From positions 19,841,232-19,905,231 of the forward strand of contig OW388300.1 of the NCBI GenBank assembly GCA_936450465.1: a stretch of 64,000 nucleotides of DNA, read 5' to 3'. Made by a program: the position numbers and the translations under genes. The notes beneath the pieces were generated by a model. That model saw nothing but the letters and a program-made list of their open reading frames with translations, had not been told where the DNA came from and made no database searches. Source of the DNA: Gibbula magus (Eukaryota; Mollusca; Gastropoda; Trochida; Trochidae). Below are positions 46,344-57,639 of the stretch, piece after piece; the stretch's first letter is position 1, and each line of letters begins with the position of its first letter.

Positions 46344-46355
46344 TTAATGCAATGA

Positions 46356-46799
46356 ATTCAATATATATATTCTTAACCATGTGTAGTACATTTTTAAACA
46401 TAAATATTGGTCAAGTACATTTAATGAAACAACATCCAGTGGTTAATGGTTATGAAGCAGAGGTGAACGTAAAAGCAGGATAACTATGATTTCTCAACCA
46501 TAGTCGCTTTCTACCTGCTATCCAGTCGACCTACATGCTGTCACGACCACACATCACAAGCTCCATTACAGTTTGTCACACAGCCTCTGGGAGTTGAGGG
46601 ACTCCAACTAATGAGTGTGTTGGATGTGAATAAACTCTTGAGTGCGTCTCTAGACATACAGAAACCATACATTCTGCTGTTTATTGACAAAAAAACAATT
46701 AACAGATTGGTTAACTTTCAAGTGATATTGACCCAAGAATTGATGTTTATAACAATGAAGGGTGTAATGATTGAAACTTAATCTTTGCTCTTAGTAAAC
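46356..46799. other. Unassigned non-coding stretch
   Basis: Nothing recognised. Confidence 0.4.
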
Positions 46800-49195
46800 A
46801 CTGAAGTTCTTGCTCAAAGAATATTTTGAAGTCCTTGCTCAATGACTACTTTAAGTCCTTGCTCAGAGAATACCCTTAAGCCCTTGCACAGAGAATACCC
46901 TTAAGCCCTTGCTCAATGACTACTTTAAGTCTTTGCTCAGAGAATACCCTTAAGCCCTTGCTCAATGACAACTTTAAGTCCTTGCTCAATGAATACCCTT
47001 AAGTCTTTGCTCAATGAATACCCTTAAGCCCTTGCTCAGAGTATACCCTTTAGCCCTTGCTCTAAGAAAACCCTTAAGTCCCTGCTCAATGACTACTTTC
47101 AGTCCTTGCTCAATGACTTCCCTTAAGCCCTTGCTCAATGACTACCCTTAAGTCCTTGCTCAATGACTACCCTTAAGCCCTTGCTCAATGACTACCCTTA
47201 AGTCCTTGCTCAATGACTACCCTTAAGCCCTTGCTCAATGACTACCCTTAAGTCCTTGCTCAATGAATACCCTTAAGCCCTTGCTCAATGACTACCCTTA
47301 AGTCCTTGCTCAATGAATACCCTTAAGCCCTTGCTCAATGACTACCCTTAAGTCCTTGCTCAATGAATACCCTTAAGCCCTTGCTCAATGACTACCCTTA
47401 AGTCCTTGCTCAATGAATAACCTTAAGTCCTTGCTCTAAGAATACCCTTAAGCCCTTGCTCTAAGAATACCCTTAAGCCCTTGCTCAATGACTACTTTAA
47501 GTCCTTGCTCAATGAATACCCTTAAGCCCTTGCTCAGAGAATACCCTTAAGCCCTTGCTCAATGACTACTTTAAGTCCTTGCTCAATGAATACCCTTAAG
47601 CCCTTGCTCAGAGTATACCCTTTAGTCCTTGCTCAATGACTACTTTAAGTCCTTGCTCAATGAATACCCTTAAGCCCTTGCTCAGAGTATACCCTTTAGT
47701 CCTTGCTCAAAGAATATTTTGAAGCCCTTGCTCAATGACTACTTTAAGTCCTTGCTCAATGAAAACCCTTAAGCCCTTGCACAGAGAATACCCTTAAGCC
47801 CTTGCTCAATGACTACTTTAAGTCTTTGCTCAGAGAATACCCTTAAGCCCTTGCTCAATGACAACTTTAAGTCCTTGCTCAATGAATACCCTTAAGTCTT
47901 TGCTCAATGAATACCCTTAAGCCCTTGCTCAGAGTATACCCTTTAGCCCTTGCTCTAAGAAAACCCTTAAGTCCCTGCTCAATGACTACTTTCAGTCCTT
48001 GCTCAATGACTTCCCTTAAGCCCTTGCTCAATGACTACCCTTAAGTCCTTGCTCAATGACTACCCTTAAGCCCTTGCTCAATGACTACCCTTAAGTCCTT
48101 GCTCAATGACTACCCTTAAGCCCTTGCTCAATGACTACCCTTAAGTCCTTGCTCAATGAATACCCTTAAGCCCTTGCTCAATGACTACCCTTAAGTCCTT
48201 GCTCAATGAATACCCTTAAGCCCTTGCTCAATGACTACCCTTAAGTCCTTGCTCAATGAATACCCTTAAGCCCTTGCTCAATGACTACCCTTAAGTCCTT
48301 GCTCAATGAATAACCTTAAGTCCTTGCTCTAAGAATACCCTTAAGCCCTTGCTCTAAGAATACCCTTAAGCCCTTGCTCAATGACTACTTTAAGTCCTTG
48401 CTCAATGAATACCCTTAAGCCCTTGCTCAGAGAATACCCTTAAGCCCTTGCTCAATGACTACTTTAAGTCCTTGCTCAATGAATACCCTTAAGCCCTTGC
48501 TCAGAGTATACCCTTTAGTCCTTGCTCAATGACTACTTTAAGTCCTTGCTCAATGAATACCCTTAAGCCCTTGCTCAGAGTATACCCTTTAGTCCTTGCT
48601 CAAAGAATATTTTGAAGCCCTTGCTCAATGACTACTTTAAGTCCTTGCTCAATGAAAACCCTTAAGCCCTTGCTCAGAGTATACCCTTAAGTCCTTGCTC
48701 AATGAATACCCTTTGGTATTTGCTCTAGAATACACTTAAGTCCTTGCTCAAAGTATACCCTTTGGTATTTGCTCTAGAATACACTTAAGTCCTTGCTCAA
48801 AGAATACCCTTTGGTATTTGCTCTAGAATACACTTAAGTCCTTGCTCAAAGAATACCCTTTGGTATTTGCTCTAGAATACACTTAAGTCCTTGCTCAAAG
48901 AATACCCTTTGGTATTTGCTCTAGAATACACTTAAGTCAGTTCCTGAAGAATCTGCTTATGCCCTTGCTCAAAGAATAACCTTCAGTCCTTGCTCAATGA
49001 ATACCCTTAAGCCCTTTCTCAGAGAATACCCTTAAGCCCTTGCACAGAGAATACCCTTAAGCCCTTGCTCAATGACTACTTTAAGTCCTTGCTCTAAGAA
49101 TACACATAAGTCCTCCCTCTAAGAATACATACAAGTCCTTGCTCTAAGAATACACATAGGTCCTCGCTCTAAGACAATGCGTATTCTCAGAATAT
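46800..49195 (+). repeat. 26-bp minisatellite, about 2.4 kb, with higher-order structure
   Basis: Unit CTTAAG(C/T)CCTTGCTCAATGA + (A/C)TACCC. Copies alternate between CCC and TCC and between GAATA and GACTA. A larger block of about 893 bp is repeated almost perfectly: CCCTTGCACAGAGAATACCC begins at 46881 and again at 47774, with the same order of rare variants after each. Between about 48700 and 48940 a 49-bp unit (CCCTTTGGTATTTGCTCTAG start) repeats five times. Confidence 0.95.
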
Positions 49196-50800
49196 GCTAT
49201 TCTTGCATTCAACCATCATCCAGTGATAAATACAACACTTGATATATTACCAGATCTTGTTAACTGATCCTTTTTTCATTCTGTAGAAGTCAAATGTTAG
49301 TGGACGTTTAAAAGTGTCCAATGTTAGTAATCTGTAATTCAATTCTCAGTGCGGTAATGGGTTTTGTCACTGGTAACTCTTTAGAGCAGGCTTAAGGAAA
49401 CTTAGCCTTCTTCTGATATGAGCCAAATCACGGACAGTGGCCGATCCTGAAATTTTGAAGGGAGTTTGAAAATGTGTAGATACTCTTAAGATATTTTGCC
49501 AATTGTATCTATTCAATAAGGCCAAAAAATAAGAATTTGTTTCTGGTTTCCGCCCGCGGCAGTTTCAATCCCACGCCTCAGGTCTTTTTCTTCTTCTAGG
49601 TTTTAACAAAAGAAAGGGACGGATAACTCTAATACTTAAGCCTCTAAACATTGGACATTGAAAATGTCACTCATTCCTATTGAGTTGGAGTGTAGGGGGG
49701 ACATTATTGATCATTTGGAAAAGTAACACATATTTAAGAGGGTGTGTGCTTTATTTATATAAATAATTGTGTAAATTTTGTTTTTTAACCGGCGAGATTT
49801 GTATAAAATGTAATTTATCTCTTCGTTCGAAAAAAAAATAATGCCGAAATAAATTTTTAAAATTTTGTCATCGCATCATTTTTGTGAGTCTGTAAAGACC
49901 AGATCCATTTTAAAACATTTTTTGGAAGAAAGGTATATATATGGCATATACTAATCCACTAATACTAACAACAATAGCATGCAGTGTTGCTATTCCCATT
50001 ATCAACCAGTTTTAAAGACAAATATTTTGAGCGTGATACTCCACTCCCTGTGTATTAATTATATAACCGAAACTGTTATCCCCTTAGTTATGTTACAGAT
50101 GGTTACCATTCGATTCCTACCAAAAGTAACCATAAGTTACCCTGACTTATGTTACAGAAAGTAGAATATCATTTTAATTGGACATCCAGACCCTTTAAAG
50201 TTCCTCTTCAGAGTACTTTTATCCTCTCAAGGAACAGACATGCTTCCTGTTTGGTAATGGACAACTTCACGTCCAGCCGCTAAGAGTTCTTGTCAGATCT
50301 TACTTACCTAATGGACCTCGCTGATTCAACTTTCAATTCTTGTGAACTACTTTCTAATGGAGCGCAGTCAGTTCAGTACTTTGTGAACTTTAAAGAAACC
50401 TTCCACCTGACACATGGAGGTACAGCAGAAGGATTAGCTACGTGATTGCTGTTCATGTGGGATAAGTTGGTGGTTGTGGCACGTCAGTCAGGTAGTCATG
50501 ATTGTGCTGAAGAACACAAAAGTGTCATGTCAGAAGAACATTCACTAAGTGCTCTACATGTCACTCACACCAATCCAGAATCCAGAAGGGGGTTCAGGTG
50601 GTCAGGGGGTTCGAATACACCACCCCCCCCCCCCTTTAAATTGCCAAATGTAAATTGTAAATTGCATGTCAAATTGATGGTCCCTTAAGACAATCTGACA
50701 CATTGACAAGCATTGAGGGTTTCCAAAGAGTTTGATCTTTGCATCAAAACTACAAAAGGAAGTTTCATGTTCACTGAATTCGTGAAAAGAATATACTGTG
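49196..50800. other. Unassigned non-coding stretch
   Basis: No gene or repeat recognised, apart from a poly(C) run at about 50623-50635. Frames at 49979-50164 and 50446-50688 have no recognisable content. Confidence 0.4.
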
Positions 50801-50802
50801 AG

Positions 50803-50891
50803 TGACGTCACCATCAAGGTTTATGTGCAGATGATGAGTCCACTGTCAGATAGATAGAGTGACGTCATAAATTCTTCACAGAGTGACGTCA
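50803..50891 (+). promoter_or_regulatory. Three perfect CRE palindromes in 89 bp
   Basis: TGACGTCA at 50803-50810, 50860-50867 and 50884-50891. The first and third share GAGTGACGTCACCATCAAGG, so this is a small direct duplication of about 81 bp. The palindrome is the known CREB/ATF site; function here is not shown. Confidence 0.5.
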
Positions 50892-50959
50892 CCATCAAGG
50901 TTTATGTTTTGAGGATATAGATTTCTCTGACTGTTTCATTTGTTTTATCTGCGTAGTTG

Positions 50960-51093
50960 TCGCGTGGTCCCGTTGTCCCGTTGTCCCATAGTCCTGTGGT
51001 CCCGTTGTCCTTTTGTCCTGTGGTCCCATGGTCCCATGGTCCCGTGGTCCCGTTGTCCTTTTGTCCTGTGGTCCCATTGTCCCGTGGTCCTGA
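50960..51093 (+). repeat. 8-bp minisatellite, about 16 copies
   Basis: Units TCCCGTTG, TCCCGTGG, TCCTGTGG, TCCCATGG and TCCTTTTG in tandem. Confidence 0.92.
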
Positions 51094-51729
51094 CTAATCA
51101 GTTGATTGATGACTAGTTGCCATGTTTACTTTTATCAGCATTTTACCATTCTATCAAAGGAAGTTAGACACTTTATAGTGTGTTTCAAATCGCATGTCTC
51201 TTCCCAAAGCAACCGGATGAAATGTTACCACTTTGATGTCTCATTTCTTTGCGGTTTGTAGTCCGTGAAGGAAGTCGTATAACTTAGCCAGTCTCATTTC
51301 TTCTGATTGAAAGATTTCTTGGGCGATTTCTACTTTCGCATCGCATATTTGTTCAAACATTTACGCAGCTTGGATTCTTTAAACGTTTTCGTTTCTCTGA
51401 ATTATTCCTTGAATTGATCCATTTCAACTATTTACCGTAAATTTAAATTTTACTCAATTTGAGATCTGACAGAAAACCAATCACCAAGATTTAGACTTTA
51501 TTGGAAAAATCTCATTTTAACTTAACACAAACAGTAAAGATTTTTGTGGCATTAAAGTATGTTACACTTGTTTGCAACTATTTACAATAAACCAATTTGA
51601 TAAGATTTAAGGTTTATTGGAGAGTCTCTACAGAAGCAGTGTAGATTCTGTGGCATGAAATAATTCTGCACTTTTAGTCCTTCTGTTGATTTTCCAATGA
51701 TTGTGATTCTTTGCTAGTGACTGTAACAC
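51094..51729. other. Unassigned non-coding stretch
   Basis: Nothing recognised; ATTTACAATAAACCAATTTG near 51580 is AT-rich only. Confidence 0.4.
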
Positions 51730-52130
51730 TTACATTCCTCAATGGTAACAATTCCTCACTGGTAACAATTCCTCAGTGGTAACAATTCCTCAATGGTAAC
51801 AATTCGAACAATTCCTCAATGGTAACAACAAATCCTCAATTCTAACAATTCCTCAATGGTAACAATTCCTCAATGGTAACAAATCCTCAGTGGTAACAAA
51901 TCATCAGTGGTAACAAATCATCAGTGGTAACAATTCCTCAATATTAGCAATTCCTCAATGGTAACAATTCCTCAGCGGTAACAATTCCTCAACGGTAACA
52001 ATTCCTCAGTGATAACAATTCTAACAATTCCTCAGAGGATACAATTCCTCAATGGTAACAATTCCTCAATTAATTGTATGGTAACAATTCCTCAATTAAT
52101 TGTATGGTAACAATTCCTCAATGGTAGATT
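51730..52130 (+). repeat. 17-bp minisatellite, about 22 copies
   Basis: Unit AACAATTCCTCAATGGT with variants (CAGTGGT, AACAAATCATCAGTGGT). Some units carry extra AATTCTAAC or TTAATTGTATGG. Confidence 0.93.
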
Positions 52131-52382
52131 CATCCTCGTTGTTCAATTTAACAAATGTCTCTGGGATCCTTTGTATGAAACTAATGCTCAAGGATCAAAG
52201 GTTTCAGTACAATACACAGCAACAATGATGATGTTGAATTCCCCTCTGCAATGATGCAATGAAATAGTATAGAATAGCTATTCTCCTTCATGATTTCAAA
52301 ATGACATCCGAATTTGCTACATCATATATATGCAGCTTTGTCTATGATATTCATAATGGCTTTATTGGCTTCAATGGCAAAT

Positions 52383-52697
52383 GGGGGGCGTAATAGCGCA
52401 GTGGTTAGCGGCTTCCGATCAAGAGGTTTGGGGTTTGAATCCGGCCAGGGGCACGGCAACTTTGTCTGCAGTAGAGAACTGTTCTACACGCAGTCATGTT
52501 TGGGTGCAATGCTACATTGAATTTCAGCGTAGTACCACCCATGGTTCACTAGTTCAAGCCAATGCTCGCAGGTTTCACCGCAATACATAGCCACATGGCA
52601 TTGCAGGCTTTCTCCCTGCCATAATACTAACAGCTGCGATATAAGTGAAATACTCCTGTAAGGGGCGTTAAACCCCAACTCACCTCACCTCACCTCA
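52383..52697 (+). mobile_element. tRNA-derived SINE (family A), near full length
   Basis: Head GTAATAGCGCAGTGGTTAGC with a short deletion before GGCTTCCGATC, B-box GGGGTTTGAATCCGGCC, full body and tail GGGGCGTTAAACCCCAACTC then ACCTCACC. Confidence 0.9.
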
Positions 52698-53320
52698 ATG
52701 GTAAATGTTATGCAAAAGTATATAACATATAAAATGGTTTATCTGATGAAGAATAAGCTTTTCGATCAACTTCTTTATTACAAATTCCACCAACTTGAAC
52801 ATTGTTGATTTTCAATATCCTTTGCTATCTCTTTGCTTCGGAGATGTCCCTTTCTAATATCCCAGAGCTGATAGCGTTTCTATATCTACATTTCTCTTTT
52901 CAATAACATCATCACATAAACGTCTACTTGGATATTGATCCGCATCAAAGGTTGACTTTTCATTTGTGTGAACTAGTACTCCGTGCTTTATGTCTTGCTT
53001 AGTGACGGTCTCATGATAGAGATGGGGTCTTCGGTTATTACTCAGAGGGAGCGGCCTTCAGCGGTCATGAGTTGGCCAGCATTCGTAATCTAATAATAAG
53101 ACATCCATAATGAAATATCAGGATCCAGTAGCTCTGATGGCTGGCTGACCTTCAGTTTGCAGTTCTGTGAATGAAACTAGAAGTCATTTGTCGCCTGGAG
53201 TGTCAAAAAATTTATTTTGATTTTTTATTACAAACAACTAGACACATTAATAATGATCTTCTGTCATATTTGTGAAGGCCTCTATAGCTGGATTGTATTC
53301 TGACCTTGTTCAAGGTTTAA
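52698..53320. other. Unassigned non-coding stretch
   Basis: Nothing recognised. Confidence 0.4.
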
Positions 53321-53392
53321 GGGGATAGTGCAGTGGTTAGGATCAATAGGTCCGGGTTTGAATCCGATTCCTTGTGGCTCTGCAATTTGGTC
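53321..53392 (+). mobile_element. tRNA-derived SINE (family A), head only
   Basis: GGGGATAGTGCAGTGGTTAG, then CCGGGTTTGAATCCGATTCC. The sequence stops after GGCTCTGCAATTTGGTC; body and tail are absent. Confidence 0.75.
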
Positions 53393-53660
53393 ATTGAAGT
53401 TTAAACATTGATAAATAATTTTCATAAAGTATAACTTTAATTTTTGATATTACACGAACTATTTCAGTAGCATATTTTATTAGAATTAAGTATCTGAAGT
53501 TATCAATTCGGTGTTAACGTATTGGATACGTAACTAACCGGAAGCATTATAAGTCTGAATGCATGAGACTCCTACTTGAGTGAAGCACTAAAGACATGAA
53601 ATGACTGAAGTCTAAGCGTATATCTTTTCAGTCATCTTCTTTATTTACTTCAATGTTTTA

Positions 53661-53933
53661 GCGGGTCGGGATAGCACAGTGGTCCTTAGTTCGAATCCCA
53701 TAGGGACTCTGCAACTTTGTCTTCTGAAGAGAATTGTTCTACATTAATAAGGTTTCGGTGCAATGCTACACTGAATTTCAGCGTAGTACCATCCGTGGTT
53801 CGCAAGTTCCAGGTTTCACCGGAATACATAGCCACATGGCGTTGCCGGCTTTCTCCCTGCAATAATACAACCAGCCGTGATGTAAGTGAAGTAATCTTAA
53901 AAACAGCATTCAACCCCAAATAATCTTACCTCA
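53661..53933 (+). mobile_element. tRNA-derived SINE (family A), head shortened
   Basis: GGGATAGCACAGTGGTCC joined to TTAGTTCGAATCCCATAGG, so the middle of the tRNA-like head is lost. Body and tail are present but diverged (ACAGCATTCAACCCCAAATA). Confidence 0.85.
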
Positions 53934-53998
53934 AGATTTAGGGAAAAGCTTATTCCTTCCATAATTGTAAAAATTATTCTTTCAAAAGATGGATTGGA

Positions 53999-54457
53999 TT
54001 GCCATGTCTCCATGTAAACACAGGTAAAATTCTTGTCAATTACTTCTTGACAATTTTAAGGAACATACAGAAGTTGATGATCCATAAAATCTTGTCAATT
54101 TCTTTCAAGGTGCGCCATTTTACCTGTGTATGTTCTGAGGATGACATAGAGTTGATCATGATAACATTAAATAACAAAACCTATGAGACCAAGGGTCCTT
54201 TTGAAACTTGTTTTCATCTGGCAGCCAATGAGATTGAAAGTCTTGTGTCTTCTCTTTCAAACAGTTATTGGATCAAGGAGTCACAAATTGAAACAAGATT
54301 GCATTACCTAACAATTAATTTAATCTTCAAATTCTACTTAGATCGGGGTCATGATTGTCAATTCAAAACGTCCCAAATTAGCTTCTTTAAAAAATTTCTT
54401 GATAACCAATTAAGAAACAAAATTGACAAACTCTCATTTGTGACTTCTTCTTTTTAA
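53999..54457 (+). CDS. Unidentified 152-codon open frame (doubtful)
   Basis: Longest open frame outside simple repeats. Starts ATG (MPCLHVNTGK) and ends KIDKLSFVTSSF. No known motif, signal peptide or membrane segment is clear; composition follows the AT-rich surroundings. It lies between two SINE copies. In a window of this size and base composition one such frame by chance is plausible. It could also contain part of a real exon. Confidence 0.12.
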   Translation: MPCLHVNTGKILVNYFLTILRNIQKLMIHKILSISFKVRHFTCVCSEDDIELIMITLNNKTYETKGPFETCFHLAANEIESLVSSLSNSYWIKESQIETRLHYLTINLIFKFYLDRGHDCQFKTSQISFFKKFLDNQLRNKIDKLSFVTSSF

Positions 54458-54564
54458 ATCCAGAAATGAAGCCTATAAAAAAGCCTCAAGGGTTTTTGTT
54501 TAAAATAATTCAAGACCAATTAAGAGCTCTGGTCCAATAGCAAGTCCTGCACATGTACAGCTTA

Positions 54565-54871
54565 GGGGCGGATAGCACAGTGGTTAGCACGTTCAGCTTC
54601 GGACCAAGATGTCTGAGGTTCAATCCCGCCAGACTTGGCAACTTTGTTTGCTGTAGAGAACTGTTCTACATGCAGTAATGTTTGGATGCAATGCTACACT
54701 GAATTTCAGTGCAGTACCACCCATGGTTCGCTAGTTCCAGCCAATGCTTGAGGTTTCACCACAATGCATAACCATTGTGCTGCCGGCTTTCTCCCTACAA
54801 TAATACTAGCAGCCGTTACAAATGAAATACTCATGAAAGCAGTGTTAATACTCCAAATCATCTCACCTCAC
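54565..54871 (+). mobile_element. tRNA-derived SINE (family A), full length
   Basis: Head GGATAGCACAGTGGTTAGCA, B-box GAGGTTCAATCCCGCC (one base short), body GCTACACTGAATTTCAGTGC and a diverged tail CTCCAAATCATCTCACC. Confidence 0.88.
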
Positions 54872-56533
54872 TTTCAAGATGACATATTTCATGGTAACAT
54901 GAAGTCTATTTGTTTATGCCTTACTTTTGTCAGGTGAAGAAGTTAATAAGAATTTAGCTCCATGCAGTTTGATAAGACTTTGACCATGAAATACCAGTAT
55001 TGTTTTCATTTTAAAAAATCTATGTTAAGAAAAGAATAAACAAACAGGAAACAATGAAATTAGCATATTGTAATTACAACTGTAAAAGGTTTCATTGAAT
55101 CCGTTTGATGTTGAATGTGTTCAGAATAAAGATGAGTTTAATCAAGAACTTGGTTTGTAGCAAGGACCCCGTTGACAACTATTAATATTCCGTTGGGCTT
55201 TGATCTTGAAGATGTATTTCACATTTAAAGATCTGAATCAATTACTTCAGAACCATTATTAGACTAACATTTAGTCTCAGATATATGTTTTCTTACCAAC
55301 AACATTTTACAAACAATTCAAATAGTTATACAAAATGGAGCCCTAAAGATGACTTAATTTAGAGTTGAGTAATCTAGACTTGCTATAATTTTCTAGACTG
55401 GGCTGGTCGTCAATTGAATATTTTGCTCTTGGGTCTGGAGGACAGACTAAACCATTATGAATGGCCAATTTATATTTGTAATTGACTACAGGCTAATATT
55501 AACTATCTAAAGTAATATAGCAATCAAGCAATTTGCAATTTGATTGGCTTGGCTTTCATTCAAATTATTGATGCTAAATATTTTCCTCTTCATTTCAGGA
55601 AAAAATCACTGTCGCTATTGTGTCATCAACATCTATAGTTTCCTATGAATTTCAGCCTTTTGTAATTTATATGTCAATATATCATGGAAATATTTTTTAT
55701 AAAATATAGCAATAAAAAATAACAATTCCTTTTGTCTACTGAAAGCTTTAATATCATGTTTCTGCGAAGCAATAAAAAGCAATGTTATTGCAATTTGTAT
55801 GAGAAATGAAGCAAATGATATAGACAAGCACCATCTGGTTTATAACACCTCGCTGGTAATTAATCTAATTAACAAAGCTTAGACTCAACCTGAGCCGCCA
55901 ACTGATGGCATCATCGAGTGCATTGAATTACTTTTGAAGATCTTTGAACCGCTCTTTTCATAGACAGTTTTGTCACAAGCTCCTGCGGCCCGGATCCGTG
56001 AGTGCTGTAATTTTGTTTTCCGAGTCTCAGCTTTGACAAAGAATATCCTGAGGGTGTCGTCTTGTGAACCCACGCCTGTCAATATTCCCTTTAATTGGAA
56101 CCTTGGAAGGAGCGGTTTGTTCACAGAGTGAGCTGGAATCTGCAACAGTAATCGGAGATCTTATTAATTTGTGTTTCCCCATCAGAGTAGCTTGCAGCGA
56201 GCAAACATGGATCTAAGGATATATTTATTTTGATTAAATCAGAACTTTGTGAAGCGGTTTTGTGCATCAGATCTTTTGTCTGATGGTTTAGAATTTTTGA
56301 GGAAGTTTATTGATGTTCTTGGAGGTCAAAGAATATGGATCTTGAAACTTGTGAACTTTTCCAATTTGATTACAGTAAACCAAATTGATTGATTGCTTAA
56401 AATTTTGAAATTATTTTGATAATTGGTATTATGATTGTAAAAGAACGGGGATCTTGAAATTTGATTATATCAGGCAGGGTAGACAACCTGTTTAGAAGAG
56501 GGCTTGGTTTGGGATAGCAGCATGTGGATCCAC
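54872..56533. other. Non-coding stretch with a GC-richer island at 55870-56160
   Basis: The island has a minus-strand open frame of 86 codons (55885-56145), preceded on that strand by GATTACTGTTGCAG, which could act as a splice acceptor. Beside it TAATTAATCTAATTAAC (about 55856-55872) is homeodomain-like. It could be an exon or an enhancer; neither is established. Confidence 0.25.
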
Positions 56534-56537
56534 TTAA

Positions 56538-56917
56538 GGGGTGGTTTAGTCGCCATATTGGATTTTTTGCAATACGTGAAATGAAAACACGGTATATTGT
56601 ACAGACACTGATAGAGTATTCATACAGTATCACATAAAATGTCATAAAACTAATAAACAATTTGCTGTTATGCTGCAGGGAAGATTTCCCGACTCGCAGC
56701 ACCGATGAATGGCTTCAGTTCATATTGTTTTATTTTTCAACAATGCGCGCTTGTGTTTATCAAGTTGTGAAATATAAATTCATCAAAATATTACCTTTAT
56801 TACTATCTTTCAATTTGACTGTGTTTTAATAATGTATTAATAACATGTATGTGTAAACAGCTAGGAATATCCTCTCGAATTTTGTTTCCACAAAAATACC
56901 CCGATAGAACCCTCCTT
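56538..56917 (-). mobile_element. Kolobok/T2-like MITE (family K2), complete, 380 bp
   Basis: TTAA on both sides (56534-56537, 56918-56921). The right end, read inward, is AAGGAGGGTTCTATCGGGG; the left end is the diverged GGGGTGGTTTAGTCGCC. Interior blocks match 8858-9080 and 60162-60495. Open frames inside are artefacts. Confidence 0.72.
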
Positions 56918-56921
56918 TTAA

Positions 56922-57639
56922 GGATACACAGACGGAAACCAAACTTAAATTTGGTTCTAGTAAATAAGAGGATAATAAAATTTCAAAATGAGGAAAAAGC
57001 TGTCATCAATGCATGGGGATATCTGGAGAAAGACCAGAATACTGTGTTACATGTTTCGGGGGTTAGATGATGAAGGGGGTGGAACCCCAAAAACATGTGA
57101 CACAATATTCTGGTCCTCCTGTGGATTTCCCTATGTGTTGGTGGCGGCTATATCCTCATCTTCTTCACAAAAGAAATACATAGACAATACTTAATGTGAA
57201 CATTCTCCAAGGAGGAATCACCTGAACTCACCCACCCCCTCTATGGATCTGCCACTGCCCATTAAGTTGTTACATTGGCTACTATCTTCATGGTTAGATC
57301 TGACATGAAGGATACATGTTATGGTCTCTAGCGGCAATATGTATTCACCAACATTACGTTCTATATAAAACAATATTTCATGAACCTTTTCAAATATTTT
57401 CAAATTTCACGGACACTAGTCGACTTTGAAACCATGAGCATATTTTCAAAGTCGCCACGACGTGTTAACCATTTTCCAAACTCTTGTTATTGCTATATCT
57501 CATAACACTGTGGAGAGCGTTTCATGGATCCAGTTCTGTGAGATCCTAATCCAATCATTTTGAACTAATCATAAGCAAAATAGACAAAAATAATAACAAC
57601 AGTGTTAAAATACTGAGGTGAGCTTCCTTCTATAACAAT
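56922..57639. other. Non-coding stretch with a foldback at 57016-57134
   Basis: Except for the foldback listed separately, nothing is recognised. Confidence 0.4.
57016..57134. repeat. Imperfect foldback (inverted repeat)
   Basis: GACCAGAATACTGTGTTACA on the left and, as reverse complement, GACCAGAATATTGTGTCACA on the right. Pairing continues inward to CGGGGGTT/AACCCC and weakly outward. Loop about 20 nt. Confidence 0.7.
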
